The position numbers and the translations under genes were made by a program. Shown piece after piece: positions 46,769-55,466 of a stretch of DNA of 64,000 bases. The DNA lies in contig NZ_JAINUL010000001.1 of the NCBI RefSeq assembly GCF_020639365.1, forward strand, positions 1,945,967 through 2,009,966, in the 5' to 3' direction. The notes below the pieces were generated by a model that saw nothing but the letters and a program-made list of their open reading frames with translations, did no database searches and was not told the origin of the DNA. This stretch comes from Streptomyces flavotricini. GTDB lineage: Bacteria > Actinomycetota > Actinomycetes > Streptomycetales > Streptomycetaceae. Positions within the stretch are counted from its first letter, which is position 1. Every line of letters starts with the position of its first letter.

Positions 46769-47776
46769 TCAGATGCTCACGCCCTTCGAGCGGAGGTAGG
46801 CCAGCGGGTCGATGTCCGAGCCGTAGGACGGCCCGGTGCGGATCTCGAAGTGCAGGTGCGGGCCGGTCGAGTTGCCGGTGGAGCCGGAGAGGCCGATGGT
46901 CTGGCCGCCGGTGACGCTCTGGCCGACCGAGACCGAGAGCTGGGACAGGTGGCCGTACTGGGAGTACTTGCCGTCCGCGTGCCGGATCACGACCTCGTTG
47001 CCGTACGCACCGCCCCAGCCCGCGGAGACCACGGTGCCCGCGCCGACGGCGCGGACGGTGGTGCCGGAGCTCGCGATGAAGTCGACGCCGGTGTGGTAAC
47101 CGCTGGACCACATGGCGCCGGGGGTCCTGTACTGGGTGGAGATGCCGCCACCGCCGACGGGGGCGACGAAGCCGGCGGCGCTCACCGCGGCGGCGGGCTT
47201 GGCGGCGGACTTCCTGGCGGGAGCGGCGGCGGGGGCAGCGGCCGGCGCGGCGGCCGCGGAGCCCTTCTCCTTCGGGGCCGAGTCCGCCGTCGAGTTCGCG
47301 GCCGAGGACTTCTTCGCCGGGGCCGGGGCCTTCTTCGCCGGGGCCGGGGCCGCCTGCTCCGCGGGAGCCGCGGCCGCCGCGCCCTTCGCGGCGAGGGTCA
47401 GCTTCAGCCCGGGGTGGATCAGCGAGGGGTCGGCGCCGACGGCCTCGCGGTTGTCGGCGTACAGCTGCTGCCAGCCGCCCGAGAGGTGGCGGTCCTGGGC
47501 GATCTTGGAGAGGTAGTCCCCCGGAACGACCGTGTAGACGGCCGAAGTGGCGGGCGAGCCCTGCGCGACGGCGGCGGGCGCGGCCTGCGGGGCCGCCGGA
47601 AGCTGCGGCGCCTGCACGGGAGCGGCGGCGGGCGCGGCGGCCGGGGCTCCGGCCGCCTGGGCGCCGGCGGCACCCAGCAGCGGCAGCGCGAGGGCCGCAC
47701 CGCCGGTGCCCGCGACGGCGAAGCCGCGCGCCACGGAACGGGACTTGGGACGTCGGTGCTTACCCTTTGCGGGCAT
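46769..47776 (-). CDS. secreted LysM/M23 peptidoglycan endopeptidase
   Basis: This 335-residue protein has a basic N-terminus and signal peptide (FAVAGTGGAALALPLLGAAG). A LysM domain (AVYTVVPGDYLSKIAQDRHL at about residue 80-128) is followed by a long Ala/Pro/Lys linker. The M23 domain has its zinc ligands in YHTGVDFIAS (near 230) and GPHLHFEI (near 312). The final metal ligands and HLHxE signature are intact. It cuts peptidoglycan cross-links in wall remodelling. A c-di-AMP riboswitch lies in its leader, as known for other Streptomyces resuscitation and wall hydrolase genes. Confidence 0.95.
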   Translation of the reverse strand: MPAKGKHRRPKSRSVARGFAVAGTGGAALALPLLGAAGAQAAGAPAAAPAAAPVQAPQLPAAPQAAPAAVAQGSPATSAVYTVVPGDYLSKIAQDRHLSGGWQQLYADNREAVGADPSLIHPGLKLTLAAKGAAAAAPAEQAAPAPAKKAPAPAKKSSAANSTADSAPKEKGSAAAAPAAAPAAAPARKSAAKPAAAVSAAGFVAPVGGGGISTQYRTPGAMWSSGYHTGVDFIASSGTTVRAVGAGTVVSAGWGGAYGNEVVIRHADGKYSQYGHLSQLSVSVGQSVTGGQTIGLSGSTGNSTGPHLHFEIRTGPSYGSDIDPLAYLRSKGVSI

Positions 47777-47792
47777 GGCGAATTCCTCTCCG

Positions 47793-47950
47793 TCGCCTGC
47801 GAGGTGAGCTGTCGGGTTCGGACTGGAGATGTCCGGCCGTCCGTGAACAGGACACGAACGGCTTCACCCCGAGCTGCCCCGATGCGAAAGATCGGGAACA
47901 GCGGCCTACCTGGTTCCCCCGCTCCTGCCGCGCGCGTGAATAGTCGGGTG
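47793..47950 (-). promoter_or_regulatory. c-di-AMP (ydaO/yuaA) riboswitch before the M23 peptidase
   Basis: The minus strand carries the conserved blocks of the ydaO class in order. GGAGCGGGGGAACCAGG lies near 47914-47930, CTCGGGGTGAAGCCG near 47855-47870, and CCGAACCCGACAGCTC then ACCTCGCAGGCG near 47795-47820. The element ends about 15 bp before the ATG. Binding of c-di-AMP in this class lowers expression, linking wall lysis to osmotic and potassium state. No terminator stem is obvious, so translation or anti-sequestration control is possible. Confidence 0.9.
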
Positions 47951-48011
47951 CGGTTTCCGGACGGCGGCAGGATTCGGCGGTCCATCCGGATCGATCGCGA
48001 AGGTAATCGAG

Positions 48012-48233
48012 TTGAGCCACACCGAACAAGCCACGAATTTCCTGACGGATTCACAGAACCGGGAATCCGCCGGAATTCCGGTCACCCTCCGTCCATTCCC
48101 CGAAGCCAACAACCCCTCCGGCCGGGCCATTCGACTTCGACGATCAGGCACTCACGGTCACCGTATGATCTGGCTCACGGGGCCGCGCCCGATCTCGCCT
48201 CCGGTTATGGCAAGTTGGCCCCAAGTAGTGTAA
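48012..48233 (+). CDS. possible small ORF opposite the M23 promoter region
   Basis: A 73-codon frame starts with TTG behind GAAGG and reads LSHTEQATNFLTDSQNRESA onward. Third positions are less GC-rich than in real genes nearby and no family is recognised. It ends 35 bp before the tyrosine phosphatase gene. It may be noise or the leader of that gene. Confidence 0.2.
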   Translation: MSHTEQATNFLTDSQNRESAGIPVTLRPFPEANNPSGRAIRLRRSGTHGHRMIWLTGPRPISPPVMASWPQVV

Positions 48234-48267
48234 TTCGGACACACCACGACGATGCGGAGGAGTTCCC

Positions 48268-49086
48268 GTGACCCAGCAGATACCCCGGCCCCCGCGGACG
48301 GAGCCCGTACCGGAGCCCGAGCTCTCGGGAGTGCGCAACTTCCGTGACGTGGGCGGCCTCCCGACCGCCGACGGTCGGCGGGTCAAGCCGGGAAAACTGT
48401 TCCGTAGCGGACATCTGGCACATGCCACCGAAACCGATGCAGAATTCCTGGCGTCGCTCGGCCTGCACACCGTCTTCGACTTCCGCAACAACGCCGACCA
48501 CGCCTTGGAGGGGCCCGACGTCGAGCTCCCCGGCGTACGGAACGTCAACATCCCGCTGTCGGACCCGGCCGACGGCAAGGAATTCTGGAAGATGGTCCGC
48601 GACGGCGACGTCGAGCAGCTCCGCGGGCTCCTCGGCGACGGAAAGGCCGCCGCCCGGATGACCGCCTCGTACCGCACGATGATCGAGAAGCGCACCGCCG
48701 AGCACGGCCGGGTCCTGCACGCCCTCGCCGGGGACAGCGTTCCGGCGCTCATGCACTGCGCGGCCGGCAAGGACCGGGCCGGCCTGTCGATCGCCGTCAC
48801 CCTGCTCGCGCTGGGCGTCGAGCGGGAGGCGATCGTGGCGGACTACCTGGAGTCCAACGCCCCGCACCGCCGCTACCGCGTCCGCCGCGGCAGCGATGCG
48901 CCCGAGGCCCGCTCCCCCGAGGTGATGGAGCTGCTCTCGCCGCTGTTCGACGCCCGCGCCGAGTACCTGACGGCCGCCTTCGACGCCATCGACGAGCACT
49001 GGGGCGGGGTCGAGCGGTACCTCGCCGAGGGCCTCGGACTCACGCCCGAGACCCTCGACCGGCTGCGGGCGCGGCTGCTCGACTGA
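48268..49086 (+). CDS. PTP-like tyrosine/serine protein phosphatase
   Basis: The protein has 272 residues from a GTG behind GGAGGAG. SGVRNFRDVGGLPTADGRRV opens the domain, and the phosphatase loop HCAAGKDRAG (Cys then Arg, near residue 165) is intact. It resembles Mycobacterium PtpB and yeast OCA-type enzymes and removes phosphate from Tyr/Ser or phospholipids. It shares a hairpin terminator with the convergent hopanoid operon. Confidence 0.9.
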   Translation: MTQQIPRPPRTEPVPEPELSGVRNFRDVGGLPTADGRRVKPGKLFRSGHLAHATETDAEFLASLGLHTVFDFRNNADHALEGPDVELPGVRNVNIPLSDPADGKEFWKMVRDGDVEQLRGLLGDGKAAARMTASYRTMIEKRTAEHGRVLHALAGDSVPALMHCAAGKDRAGLSIAVTLLALGVEREAIVADYLESNAPHRRYRVRRGSDAPEARSPEVMELLSPLFDARAEYLTAAFDAIDEHWGGVERYLAEGLGLTPETLDRLRARLLD

Positions 49087-49104
49087 GCCCGGCCGCCCGG
49101 AACG

Positions 49105-49140
49105 GAAGCAGGCCGTCAGCCGCCGCCGACGGCCTGCTTC
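49105..49140. terminator. bidirectional terminator overlapping the hpnO stop
   Basis: GAAGCAGGCCGTC (49105-49117) pairs with GACGGCCTGCTTC (49128-49140). The hpnO stop codon (49116-49118) lies inside the hairpin. It probably terminates both the phosphatase gene and the hopanoid operon. Confidence 0.85.
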
Positions 49141-50498
49141 ACCAGCGTCCTGCCGAAGTCCCACATCAGGGCGCCCCCGCCGTGCGCCTCGTCCATGACC
49201 GCGCGGAAGGCCGCGACGAACCGGTCGACGTCCCCCTCGTCCACGATCAGCGGCGGGATGAGCTTGATGACCTCCAGGTGGTCGCCCGACACCTGCGTCA
49301 GGATCCGGTGCTTCTGCAGCAGCGGCACCACGACCATCTGGGCGAAGAGCCCCTTGCGGGCCGCCTGGAGCATGGTCCACCGACTGCGCAGCCCGAGCGA
49401 GGACGGCCGCCCGAACTCGATGCCGATCATCAGGCCACGCCCGCGCACCTCGTGGAGCAGCTCGTACTCGTCCACGAGCGCCGCGAGCCGCCCGCGCAGC
49501 AGATCGCCCGTCGCGCGCGCGTTCGCGACCACCGACTCGTCCTCCATGACGGAGAGCACCGCGAGCCCGGCCGCCATCGCCTGCGCGTTGGAGCCGAAGC
49601 TGGCGGAGTGCACGAGCACCCGGTCCATCGACGAGTAGACCTTCTTGAAGATCCAGTCCTTGCCCAGGGTCGCACCCACCGGTACGTAGCCGCCCGAGAG
49701 GGCCTTGGCCACGCACACCAGGTCCGGCTCCACGCCCGGCTCGTGCTGGTAGGCGTAGAAATCACCGGTCCGGCCGAGGCCCGTCTGCACCTCGTCCGCG
49801 ATCAGCAGCGCCTTGTGCCGGTGCAGCAGCTCCTGCGCCGCGCGCAGGAATCCGGGCGGGGCCGCGAGTACGCCCTTGCCCTGGATCGGTTCCACGACGA
49901 AGGCGGCGACGTCGCCGCGCTTCAGCTCCCGCTCCAGGGCCGCCAGGTCCCCGAGGGCGATCTGCGTGTCGGGCAGCAGCGGCGCGAAACCGTCCCGGAA
50001 CCCGCCTTCCCCGTTGACCGACAGCGAGCCCGTCGTCAGCCCGTGGAAGGCGTGGTCGCAGTAGAGGACCCTGGGCCGCCCCGTGGCGTAGCGGGCGAAC
50101 TTCAGGGCCGTCTCCACCGCCTCGGTGCCACTGTTGCCGAAGAAGACCCGGTCCAGGTGCGGGCTGAACGAGAGGAGCTTCTCCGCCAGCAGCCCGGGCA
50201 GCGGCTGGCAGTCGAAGCGGGTCAGGTCGGCGAGCTGCGCGTCGAGTACGTCGTGCAGCGCCCGGCGGACGACCGGGTGGTGCCGGCCCAGGCCCATGAC
50301 CCCGAACCCGGCCAGCATGTCCAGGTAGTCGTTGCCCTCGGCGTCCCAGAAGTGCGCGCCCTCGGCCCGCACGTAGACCTTGTCGAAGCCGATCGTGTGC
50401 AGCATCCGGGGCAGCTGGTGGTTGAGGTGGCGCGCGTGGAGCTCGTACCGTTCCCCGCCCCGCTCGTCGAGCAGGGCGCGGAGGTCGAAGCCGGTCAC
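49116..50498 (-). CDS. hpnO: HpnO-type aminotransferase of hopanoid side-chain synthesis
   Basis: This 460-residue class III PLP aminotransferase has IADEVQTGLGRTG with the cofactor Asp near residue 240 and the Schiff-base Lys in CVAKALSGGYVP near residue 267. The GTG overlaps the hpnH stop (GTGA). In hopanoid clusters this enzyme forms aminobacteriohopanetriol from the ribosyl-hopane aldehyde. It is the last gene of the operon. Confidence 0.9.
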   Translation of the reverse strand: MTGFDLRALLDERGGERYELHARHLNHQLPRMLHTIGFDKVYVRAEGAHFWDAEGNDYLDMLAGFGVMGLGRHHPVVRRALHDVLDAQLADLTRFDCQPLPGLLAEKLLSFSPHLDRVFFGNSGTEAVETALKFARYATGRPRVLYCDHAFHGLTTGSLSVNGEGGFRDGFAPLLPDTQIALGDLAALERELKRGDVAAFVVEPIQGKGVLAAPPGFLRAAQELLHRHKALLIADEVQTGLGRTGDFYAYQHEPGVEPDLVCVAKALSGGYVPVGATLGKDWIFKKVYSSMDRVLVHSASFGSNAQAMAAGLAVLSVMEDESVVANARATGDLLRGRLAALVDEYELLHEVRGRGLMIGIEFGRPSSLGLRSRWTMLQAARKGLFAQMVVVPLLQKHRILTQVSGDHLEVIKLIPPLIVDEGDVDRFVAAFRAVMDEAHGGGALMWDFGRTLVKQAVGGG

Positions 50499-51523
50499 TG
50501 CTTCTCCCGGTTCCCCGAGACCGTCTCGCGGGCGGCGCGCAGGGATTCCTTGAGGGAGCCCATCGTGGCGAGGACGGCGGTGGGCTCGTAGCCGCAGTGC
50601 GCCATGCAATTCGCGCAGCGCGGGTCCTTCCCGCGGCCGTACTTGCTCCAGTCGGTGTCCTCGATCAGCTCCCGGTACGTCGGCACGTAGCCGTCGCTCA
50701 TCAGATAGCAGGGGCGCTGCCAGCCGAAGAGGGAGTAATTCGGAATGGCCCAGGCGGTGCAGGGGAAATCCGCCTTGCCCTCCAGGAAGTCGAGGAACAG
50801 CGGGGAGTGGTTGAGCCGCCAGCGCCGCCGGTTTCCGCCCGCGAAGGCCTTCTTGAAGAGTTCCCGGGTCTGCTCGACGCCCAGGAAGTGCTCCTGGTCG
50901 GGTGCCTTTTCGTAGGCGTAGGCGGGCGAGATCATCATTTCGTCGACCTTGAGGTCGTCATTGAGGTAGTTGAGCACCTCGATGATCGTCTGCGGGGTGT
51001 CGGTGTTGAAGAAGGTGGAGTTGGTGGTGACCCGGAACCCGCGCCTCTTCGCCTCCTTGATGGCGGCGACCGCCTCGTCGAAGACGCCCTCCTTGGCCAC
51101 CGACTCGTCGTGGCGTTCGCGCAGCCCGTCGATGTGCACCGCGAACGCGAAGTACGGGGACGGGGTGAACTTCTCGATCTTCTTGCGCAGCAGCATCGCG
51201 TTGGTGCACAGGAAGACGTACTTCCGCTTGGCCACCAACTGGCGGACGATCTCGTCGATCTGCGGGTGCATCAGGGGCTCGCCGCCCGCGATGGACACCA
51301 TGGGCGCGCCGGACTCCAGGACGGCACCGACCGCCTGGGCCACCGGCATGCGCTGCTTGAGCACGCCCGCCGGGTGCTGGATCTTCCCACACCCCTCGCA
51401 GGCCAGATTGCAGGCGTAGAGCGGTTCCAGCTCGACGATCAGCGGGAACTTCTCACGCTTGCGGAGCTTCTGTTCGAGAAGATACGTCCCGACCCTGATG
51501 GACTGTCGCAGCGGCATGGCCAT
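50495..51523 (-). CDS. hpnH: adenosyl-hopene transferase HpnH (radical SAM)
   Basis: The protein has 342 residues from the ATG at 51523, behind AGGAGGT. The radical SAM motif CNLACEGC (Cys38, Cys42, Cys45) is in place, followed by SIAGGEPLMHPQID. A C-terminal Cys set (DPRCANCMAHCGYEP) is typical of HpnH. It adds adenosine to diploptene, the first step of C35 hopanoid formation. The upstream hpnG ends 5 bp before it. Confidence 0.96.
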   Translation of the reverse strand: MAMPLRQSIRVGTYLLEQKLRKREKFPLIVELEPLYACNLACEGCGKIQHPAGVLKQRMPVAQAVGAVLESGAPMVSIAGGEPLMHPQIDEIVRQLVAKRKYVFLCTNAMLLRKKIEKFTPSPYFAFAVHIDGLRERHDESVAKEGVFDEAVAAIKEAKRRGFRVTTNSTFFNTDTPQTIIEVLNYLNDDLKVDEMMISPAYAYEKAPDQEHFLGVEQTRELFKKAFAGGNRRRWRLNHSPLFLDFLEGKADFPCTAWAIPNYSLFGWQRPCYLMSDGYVPTYRELIEDTDWSKYGRGKDPRCANCMAHCGYEPTAVLATMGSLKESLRAARETVSGNREKQ

Positions 51524-51528
51524 CTGGC

Positions 51529-52236
51529 TCACCTCCTGGGGAGCAGCGAAGAACGGTGCCATTCATAAAACGCGGGCAGTACGGCACGCAATACGCGGAA
51601 GGCCGATATTCCACCGCGCAACGTGCCGATGCGGACGAGCTCATGCTCCGGAGCGTCCACGATCACCCGGACGGCCGCAACCGGACGGTTCCAGCCATCG
51701 GCGGCGGCCCCCACGGCCGTCAAAAGGGTGGCCGCGGACTCCATGTCGACCGCGATGGCGCCGGTGGCGCGCAGCTCGGCGCGTTCCTGGCCGCGGACGA
51801 CGTGGTCGGATCCGGTCAGTGCGCCGGTGTGCACGGTCCGGCCCGGAGCGGCCCGGGCCAGCGCCTCGGCGAGCAGGGCGGTGCCGGCGCACGTGACGGT
51901 GCCCCGCGGATCCCGGGTCTCCTCGGCGACGACGAGGTCGCCGGGGCTCATGCCGGGGACCAGTCCGGCGCAGAACCCGGTGGCGAGGACGGGGGCCCGG
52001 CGCAGCCCCGGCTCGGCGAGCGCCCGGCCGACCGCCCGCTCGGCTGCGCGCGGGCCCATGCCCGTGCGCAGCACCGAGTAGCCCGGTTCGGGGCGGGCGG
52101 CGCCGCGGCCGCCGCCGCTGCGCAGGGCGACCTGCTCGATGCGCAGCGCGCAGGCGACCAGCAGTGGCGCCGGCGGCCCGGCCGGGCCGGGCGGCTCGTA
52201 CGGTCCGGGGCCCTCGGCCCGGTGGGCCGCGGCCAT
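51529..52236 (-). CDS. hpnG: adenosylhopane nucleosidase/phosphorylase HpnG
   Basis: This 235-residue nucleoside phosphorylase-fold protein has TGMGPRAAERAVGRAL and ATGFCAGLVPGMSPGDLVVA, and DMESAATLLTAVG with the catalytic acidic residue near residue 166. It removes adenine from adenosylhopane to give ribosylhopane. The ATG shares its A with the shc stop (TGATG). The N-terminus (1-25) is a Pro/Gly stretch. Confidence 0.93.
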   Translation of the reverse strand: MAAAHRAEGPGPYEPPGPAGPPAPLLVACALRIEQVALRSGGGRGAARPEPGYSVLRTGMGPRAAERAVGRALAEPGLRRAPVLATGFCAGLVPGMSPGDLVVAEETRDPRGTVTCAGTALLAEALARAAPGRTVHTGALTGSDHVVRGQERAELRATGAIAVDMESAATLLTAVGAAADGWNRPVAAVRVIVDAPEHELVRIGTLRGGISAFRVLRAVLPAFYEWHRSSLLPRR

Positions 52237-54194
52237 CAGGACGCCCCGGGCGCGAAGGGTTCCCCGTACAGGTAGCGGCCGAGCGCGGTGAGCGGGAAGA
52301 CCTGCCGGTACAGGTGGTAGTTGATGGAGAAGTCCCAGGGGAAGCCGGTGCCGGTGAAGTACGGCTCGTCCCAGGAGCCGTCCCCCCGCTGGGTCTCCAC
52401 CAGGTACGCGACGCCTCGCTCCACGGCCTTGCCGTCGCGCTCCCCCGCGGAGAGCAGGGCCATCAGGGCCCAGGCGGTCTGCGAGGGGGTCGAGGCCCCC
52501 TTCCCGGCCCACTCGGGGTCCCTGTAGGAGCGCTGGTCCTCGCCCCACCCGCCGTCCTCGTTCTGTACGGATTCCAGCCAGCGCACGGCCCGCCGGATCG
52601 CGGGATGCGCCGGGGCGAAGCCCGCGGCCGCCAGGGCCGGGACCACCGAGCCGGTCCCGTAGACGTAGTTGGTGCCCCAGCGGCCGAACCAGGCGCCGGA
52701 GGGCTCCTGTTCGGCGAGCAGCCAGGCGATGCCGCGCCGGGTCCGCGGGTCGGCCGCCTTGCCCTCCACGGCGAGCATCTCCACCACGTGGGCGGTGACG
52801 TCGGCCGACGGCGGGTCGATGACCTCGCCGAAGTCGCAGAACGGCAGCCGGTTCGGGAAGGGGCTGGTGTTGTCGGCGTCGAAGGCGCCCCAGGCGCCGT
52901 TCCTCGACTGCATCCCGAGGTTCCACGACACCCCGCGGGCGATGGCCGCCTCGACCCGGGCCGGCTCCGGATGCCTGATCCGGCGCAGCGCGAGCACCAC
53001 TTCGGCGGTGTCGTCGATGTCGGGGTAGGTGTCGTTGTGGAACTCGAACGCCCAGCCGCCCGGGGCGAGTCCGGGCCGGCGCACCGCCCAGTCCCCGCTG
53101 CGCACGATCTCCTCGCCGAGCATCCAGTCGGCGGCCTTCACCAGGGCCGGGTGGTCGGGCGCCAGACCCGCGTCGGCCAGGGCGATGGCGGCGAGGCAGG
53201 TGTCCCAGACCGGGGACTGGCAGGCCTCGATCATCCGGGCGCCGTCCTCGCGCCACACCGCGAACCGGTCCAGGGACTCCAGTCCGGCCCGCATCACGGG
53301 GTGGCCGAGGTCGTATCCGAGCAGGTGCAGGGCGATGACGGAGTACACGGCGGGTGGCTGGATCCCGCCCCAGCAACCGTCGTTCTCCTGGCGCTCGATG
53401 ATCCAGCGGGCGGCGGCGTCCATCGCGGCCTTGCGCAGCCGGCGCGGGGCGAACCGGCGGTAGACGTGCAGGGCCTTGTCCATCCGCTGGAAGACCCCCT
53501 CCCAACTGGCCAGCGGGGCCGGGCGGACGGCGGGAGGGTACGGGCGCCGCGCGTCGGTGTGCAGCTCGTCGAGGGCGAACGGGGCCGGGCGGACGGGCCG
53601 CTTCGCGGAGACCACGGTCAGCGGGACGATGGTCTGGCGGGCCCAGCAGCCGAAGTCGTAGATGTTCAGCGGCACCCACGGCGGCAGGAAGACCAGCTCG
53701 GGCGGGAGTTCGGGCAGGTGGTCCCAGCTCCACCAGCCGAACAGGGCCAGCCAGATGCGGGTGAAGACGCGGGCGGCCGCGATCCCGCCGTGGGCCCGGA
53801 TCCAGGCCGAGGCGCGGGCCATGTGCGGGGCGTCGGGCGCGTCGCCCGCCAGCCGCAGGGCGACGTACGCCTCGATGGTGGCGGAGAGTTCGGGCGGTCC
53901 GCCGTGGAAGGTGGCCCAGGTGCCGTCCGTGCCCTGCTCTCCCCGGATGAACAGGGCGGCGGCCTGCGTGGTGGCCTCGTCCCGGATCCCGAGGAACTGC
54001 CTCAGCAGCAGGTCCTCGGCGTCCATGGTGACGTTGGTCTCCAGGTCGCCCTTCCACCACCCGGCCGCGTCCTGGCGGGCCAGCAGGTGCCGGGTCGCCC
54101 GTGCGACGGCCTCCTGCGCACCCCGCATCGTGTCCGGGGTGGTGAAATCCGGATCGGCGCCGGGGGCACCGGCGCCGTCGGTCGTCGCTGTCAT
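52236..54194 (-). CDS. shc: squalene-hopene cyclase
   Basis: This 652-residue enzyme is of normal family length. The acid motif is DIDDTAEV near residue 388. Several QW repeats are visible (QENDGCWGGIQ, QNEDGGWGED, QRGDGSWDE). It cyclises squalene to hopene and hopanol on the membrane. It lies 117 bp after the prenyl synthase gene on the same strand, and the hpnG start overlaps its stop. Confidence 0.97.
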   Translation of the reverse strand: MTATTDGAGAPGADPDFTTPDTMRGAQEAVARATRHLLARQDAAGWWKGDLETNVTMDAEDLLLRQFLGIRDEATTQAAALFIRGEQGTDGTWATFHGGPPELSATIEAYVALRLAGDAPDAPHMARASAWIRAHGGIAAARVFTRIWLALFGWWSWDHLPELPPELVFLPPWVPLNIYDFGCWARQTIVPLTVVSAKRPVRPAPFALDELHTDARRPYPPAVRPAPLASWEGVFQRMDKALHVYRRFAPRRLRKAAMDAAARWIIERQENDGCWGGIQPPAVYSVIALHLLGYDLGHPVMRAGLESLDRFAVWREDGARMIEACQSPVWDTCLAAIALADAGLAPDHPALVKAADWMLGEEIVRSGDWAVRRPGLAPGGWAFEFHNDTYPDIDDTAEVVLALRRIRHPEPARVEAAIARGVSWNLGMQSRNGAWGAFDADNTSPFPNRLPFCDFGEVIDPPSADVTAHVVEMLAVEGKAADPRTRRGIAWLLAEQEPSGAWFGRWGTNYVYGTGSVVPALAAAGFAPAHPAIRRAVRWLESVQNEDGGWGEDQRSYRDPEWAGKGASTPSQTAWALMALLSAGERDGKAVERGVAYLVETQRGDGSWDEPYFTGTGFPWDFSINYHLYRQVFPLTALGRYLYGEPFAPGAS

Positions 54195-54311
54195 GGCTTC
54201 CCCTTACGTGGCAGTGGTCCTCTGCTGTGCTGGGGTATGCCGTCGGCCGGGCGCTGCTGTCAGGCGGCGCCGGCCGGCGACTCGCGCGTCATATCCCTGC
54301 TCGGGTGGCGG

Positions 54312-55466
54312 TCACCTCTTGCGCACGACGACGAAGTCGGCGAGGGCGACGAGCTGTTCGCGCACCCGCTGGGGCATGTCGACGTCGTCCAGGGCGCGGA
54401 TGGCGATCGCGTGCTGGCGGCGCGCCTCCTCGGCGGTCCACTCGCGCCCGCCCGCGGCCTCGATGAGCGCGGCGCGCGCCGCGAACTCCTCCTCCGAGAA
54501 GTTCTCGAAGTCGTTGCTCTTGGCGTCGGCGGCGAGCAGCTTCGCGAGCTCCTCGCAGGCGGGCCCGCCGGCCGCGAGGGCGGCGACGACCGGCAGGGAC
54601 TTCTTGCGCTGGCGCAGGTCGCTCCAGGTCTGCTTGCCGGTGGCCTCCGGGTCGCCCCAGATGCCGAGGAGGTCGTCGACGGCCTGGAAGGCGAGGCCGA
54701 GGTGGTAGCCGTACTCCTCCAGCTTGTCGGCCGTACGGTCGTCCGCGCCGCCGAGGACGGCGCCGATGGAGACCGCGCAGGCGAGCAGGGCGCCGGTCTT
54801 GTTGCCCTCCATCTCCAGGCACTCCTCGACGCTGACGCGCTCGCGGTGCTCGTAGGAGATGTCCTGGGCCTGGCCGTCGATGAGCTTGCGGCTGGCGGTG
54901 GTCAGGCGGCGCGCGGCGCGGCCGGCCTCGACGGTGCCGAGCTCCAGCAGGACCTCGTTGGCGAGGGCGAACAGGGCGTCGCCGACCAGGATCGCCAGCG
55001 CCGGGCCGTGCACCTTCCACACCGTGTCGCGGTGGCGGCGCTGCTCGTCGCCGTCCATCAGGTCGTCGTGGAGCAGCGAGAAGTTGTGGACGAGCTCGAC
55101 GGCGACGGCGCCCGGGATGCCGACCTCGGCGGAGGCCCCGGCGGCCTCGGCGGAGAGCAGCGCGAGGGCGGGGCGCACGGCCTTGCCGCCGTCGCCGTCC
55201 GCCGCGTTGCCCTGGGCGTCGATCCAGCCGAAGTGGTACGCGGCGACGGTGTCCATGGGCGCCGCGAGCCGGTCGACCGCGGCGCGGAGCACGGGGGTCG
55301 ACAGCGCGCGGCCGCGCTCCAGAAGTGCGAGCGTGTCCGCCTTCTCGACGCCCCCTCCGGCTGCGCCGTTGCCGGCGTCCGTGTTCTCGACAGCCGGATT
55401 CCCCGGGTTCACTGGCTCTCCTCTGTGTCCTGTACGTGCTGCTGCGGTCGTGCTGGTGGTCGTCAT
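54312..55466 (-). CDS. polyprenyl (farnesyl/geranylgeranyl-type) diphosphate synthase
   Basis: This 384-residue prenyl synthase overlaps hpnE by ATGA. A disordered N-terminus of about 45 residues precedes the fold. The first Asp-rich motif reads DDLMDGDEQRR near residue 112, DDxxxxD without the usual two spacer form. The second is DDLLGIWGD near 262. It probably supplies farnesyl diphosphate for squalene formation by HpnC-D-E, as the same gene does in other Streptomyces hopanoid operons. Confidence 0.92.
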   Translation of the reverse strand: MTTTSTTAAARTGHRGEPVNPGNPAVENTDAGNGAAGGGVEKADTLALLERGRALSTPVLRAAVDRLAAPMDTVAAYHFGWIDAQGNAADGDGGKAVRPALALLSAEAAGASAEVGIPGAVAVELVHNFSLLHDDLMDGDEQRRHRDTVWKVHGPALAILVGDALFALANEVLLELGTVEAGRAARRLTTASRKLIDGQAQDISYEHRERVSVEECLEMEGNKTGALLACAVSIGAVLGGADDRTADKLEEYGYHLGLAFQAVDDLLGIWGDPEATGKQTWSDLRQRKKSLPVVAALAAGGPACEELAKLLAADAKSNDFENFSEEEFAARAALIEAAGGREWTAEEARRQHAIAIRALDDVDMPQRVREQLVALADFVVVRKR

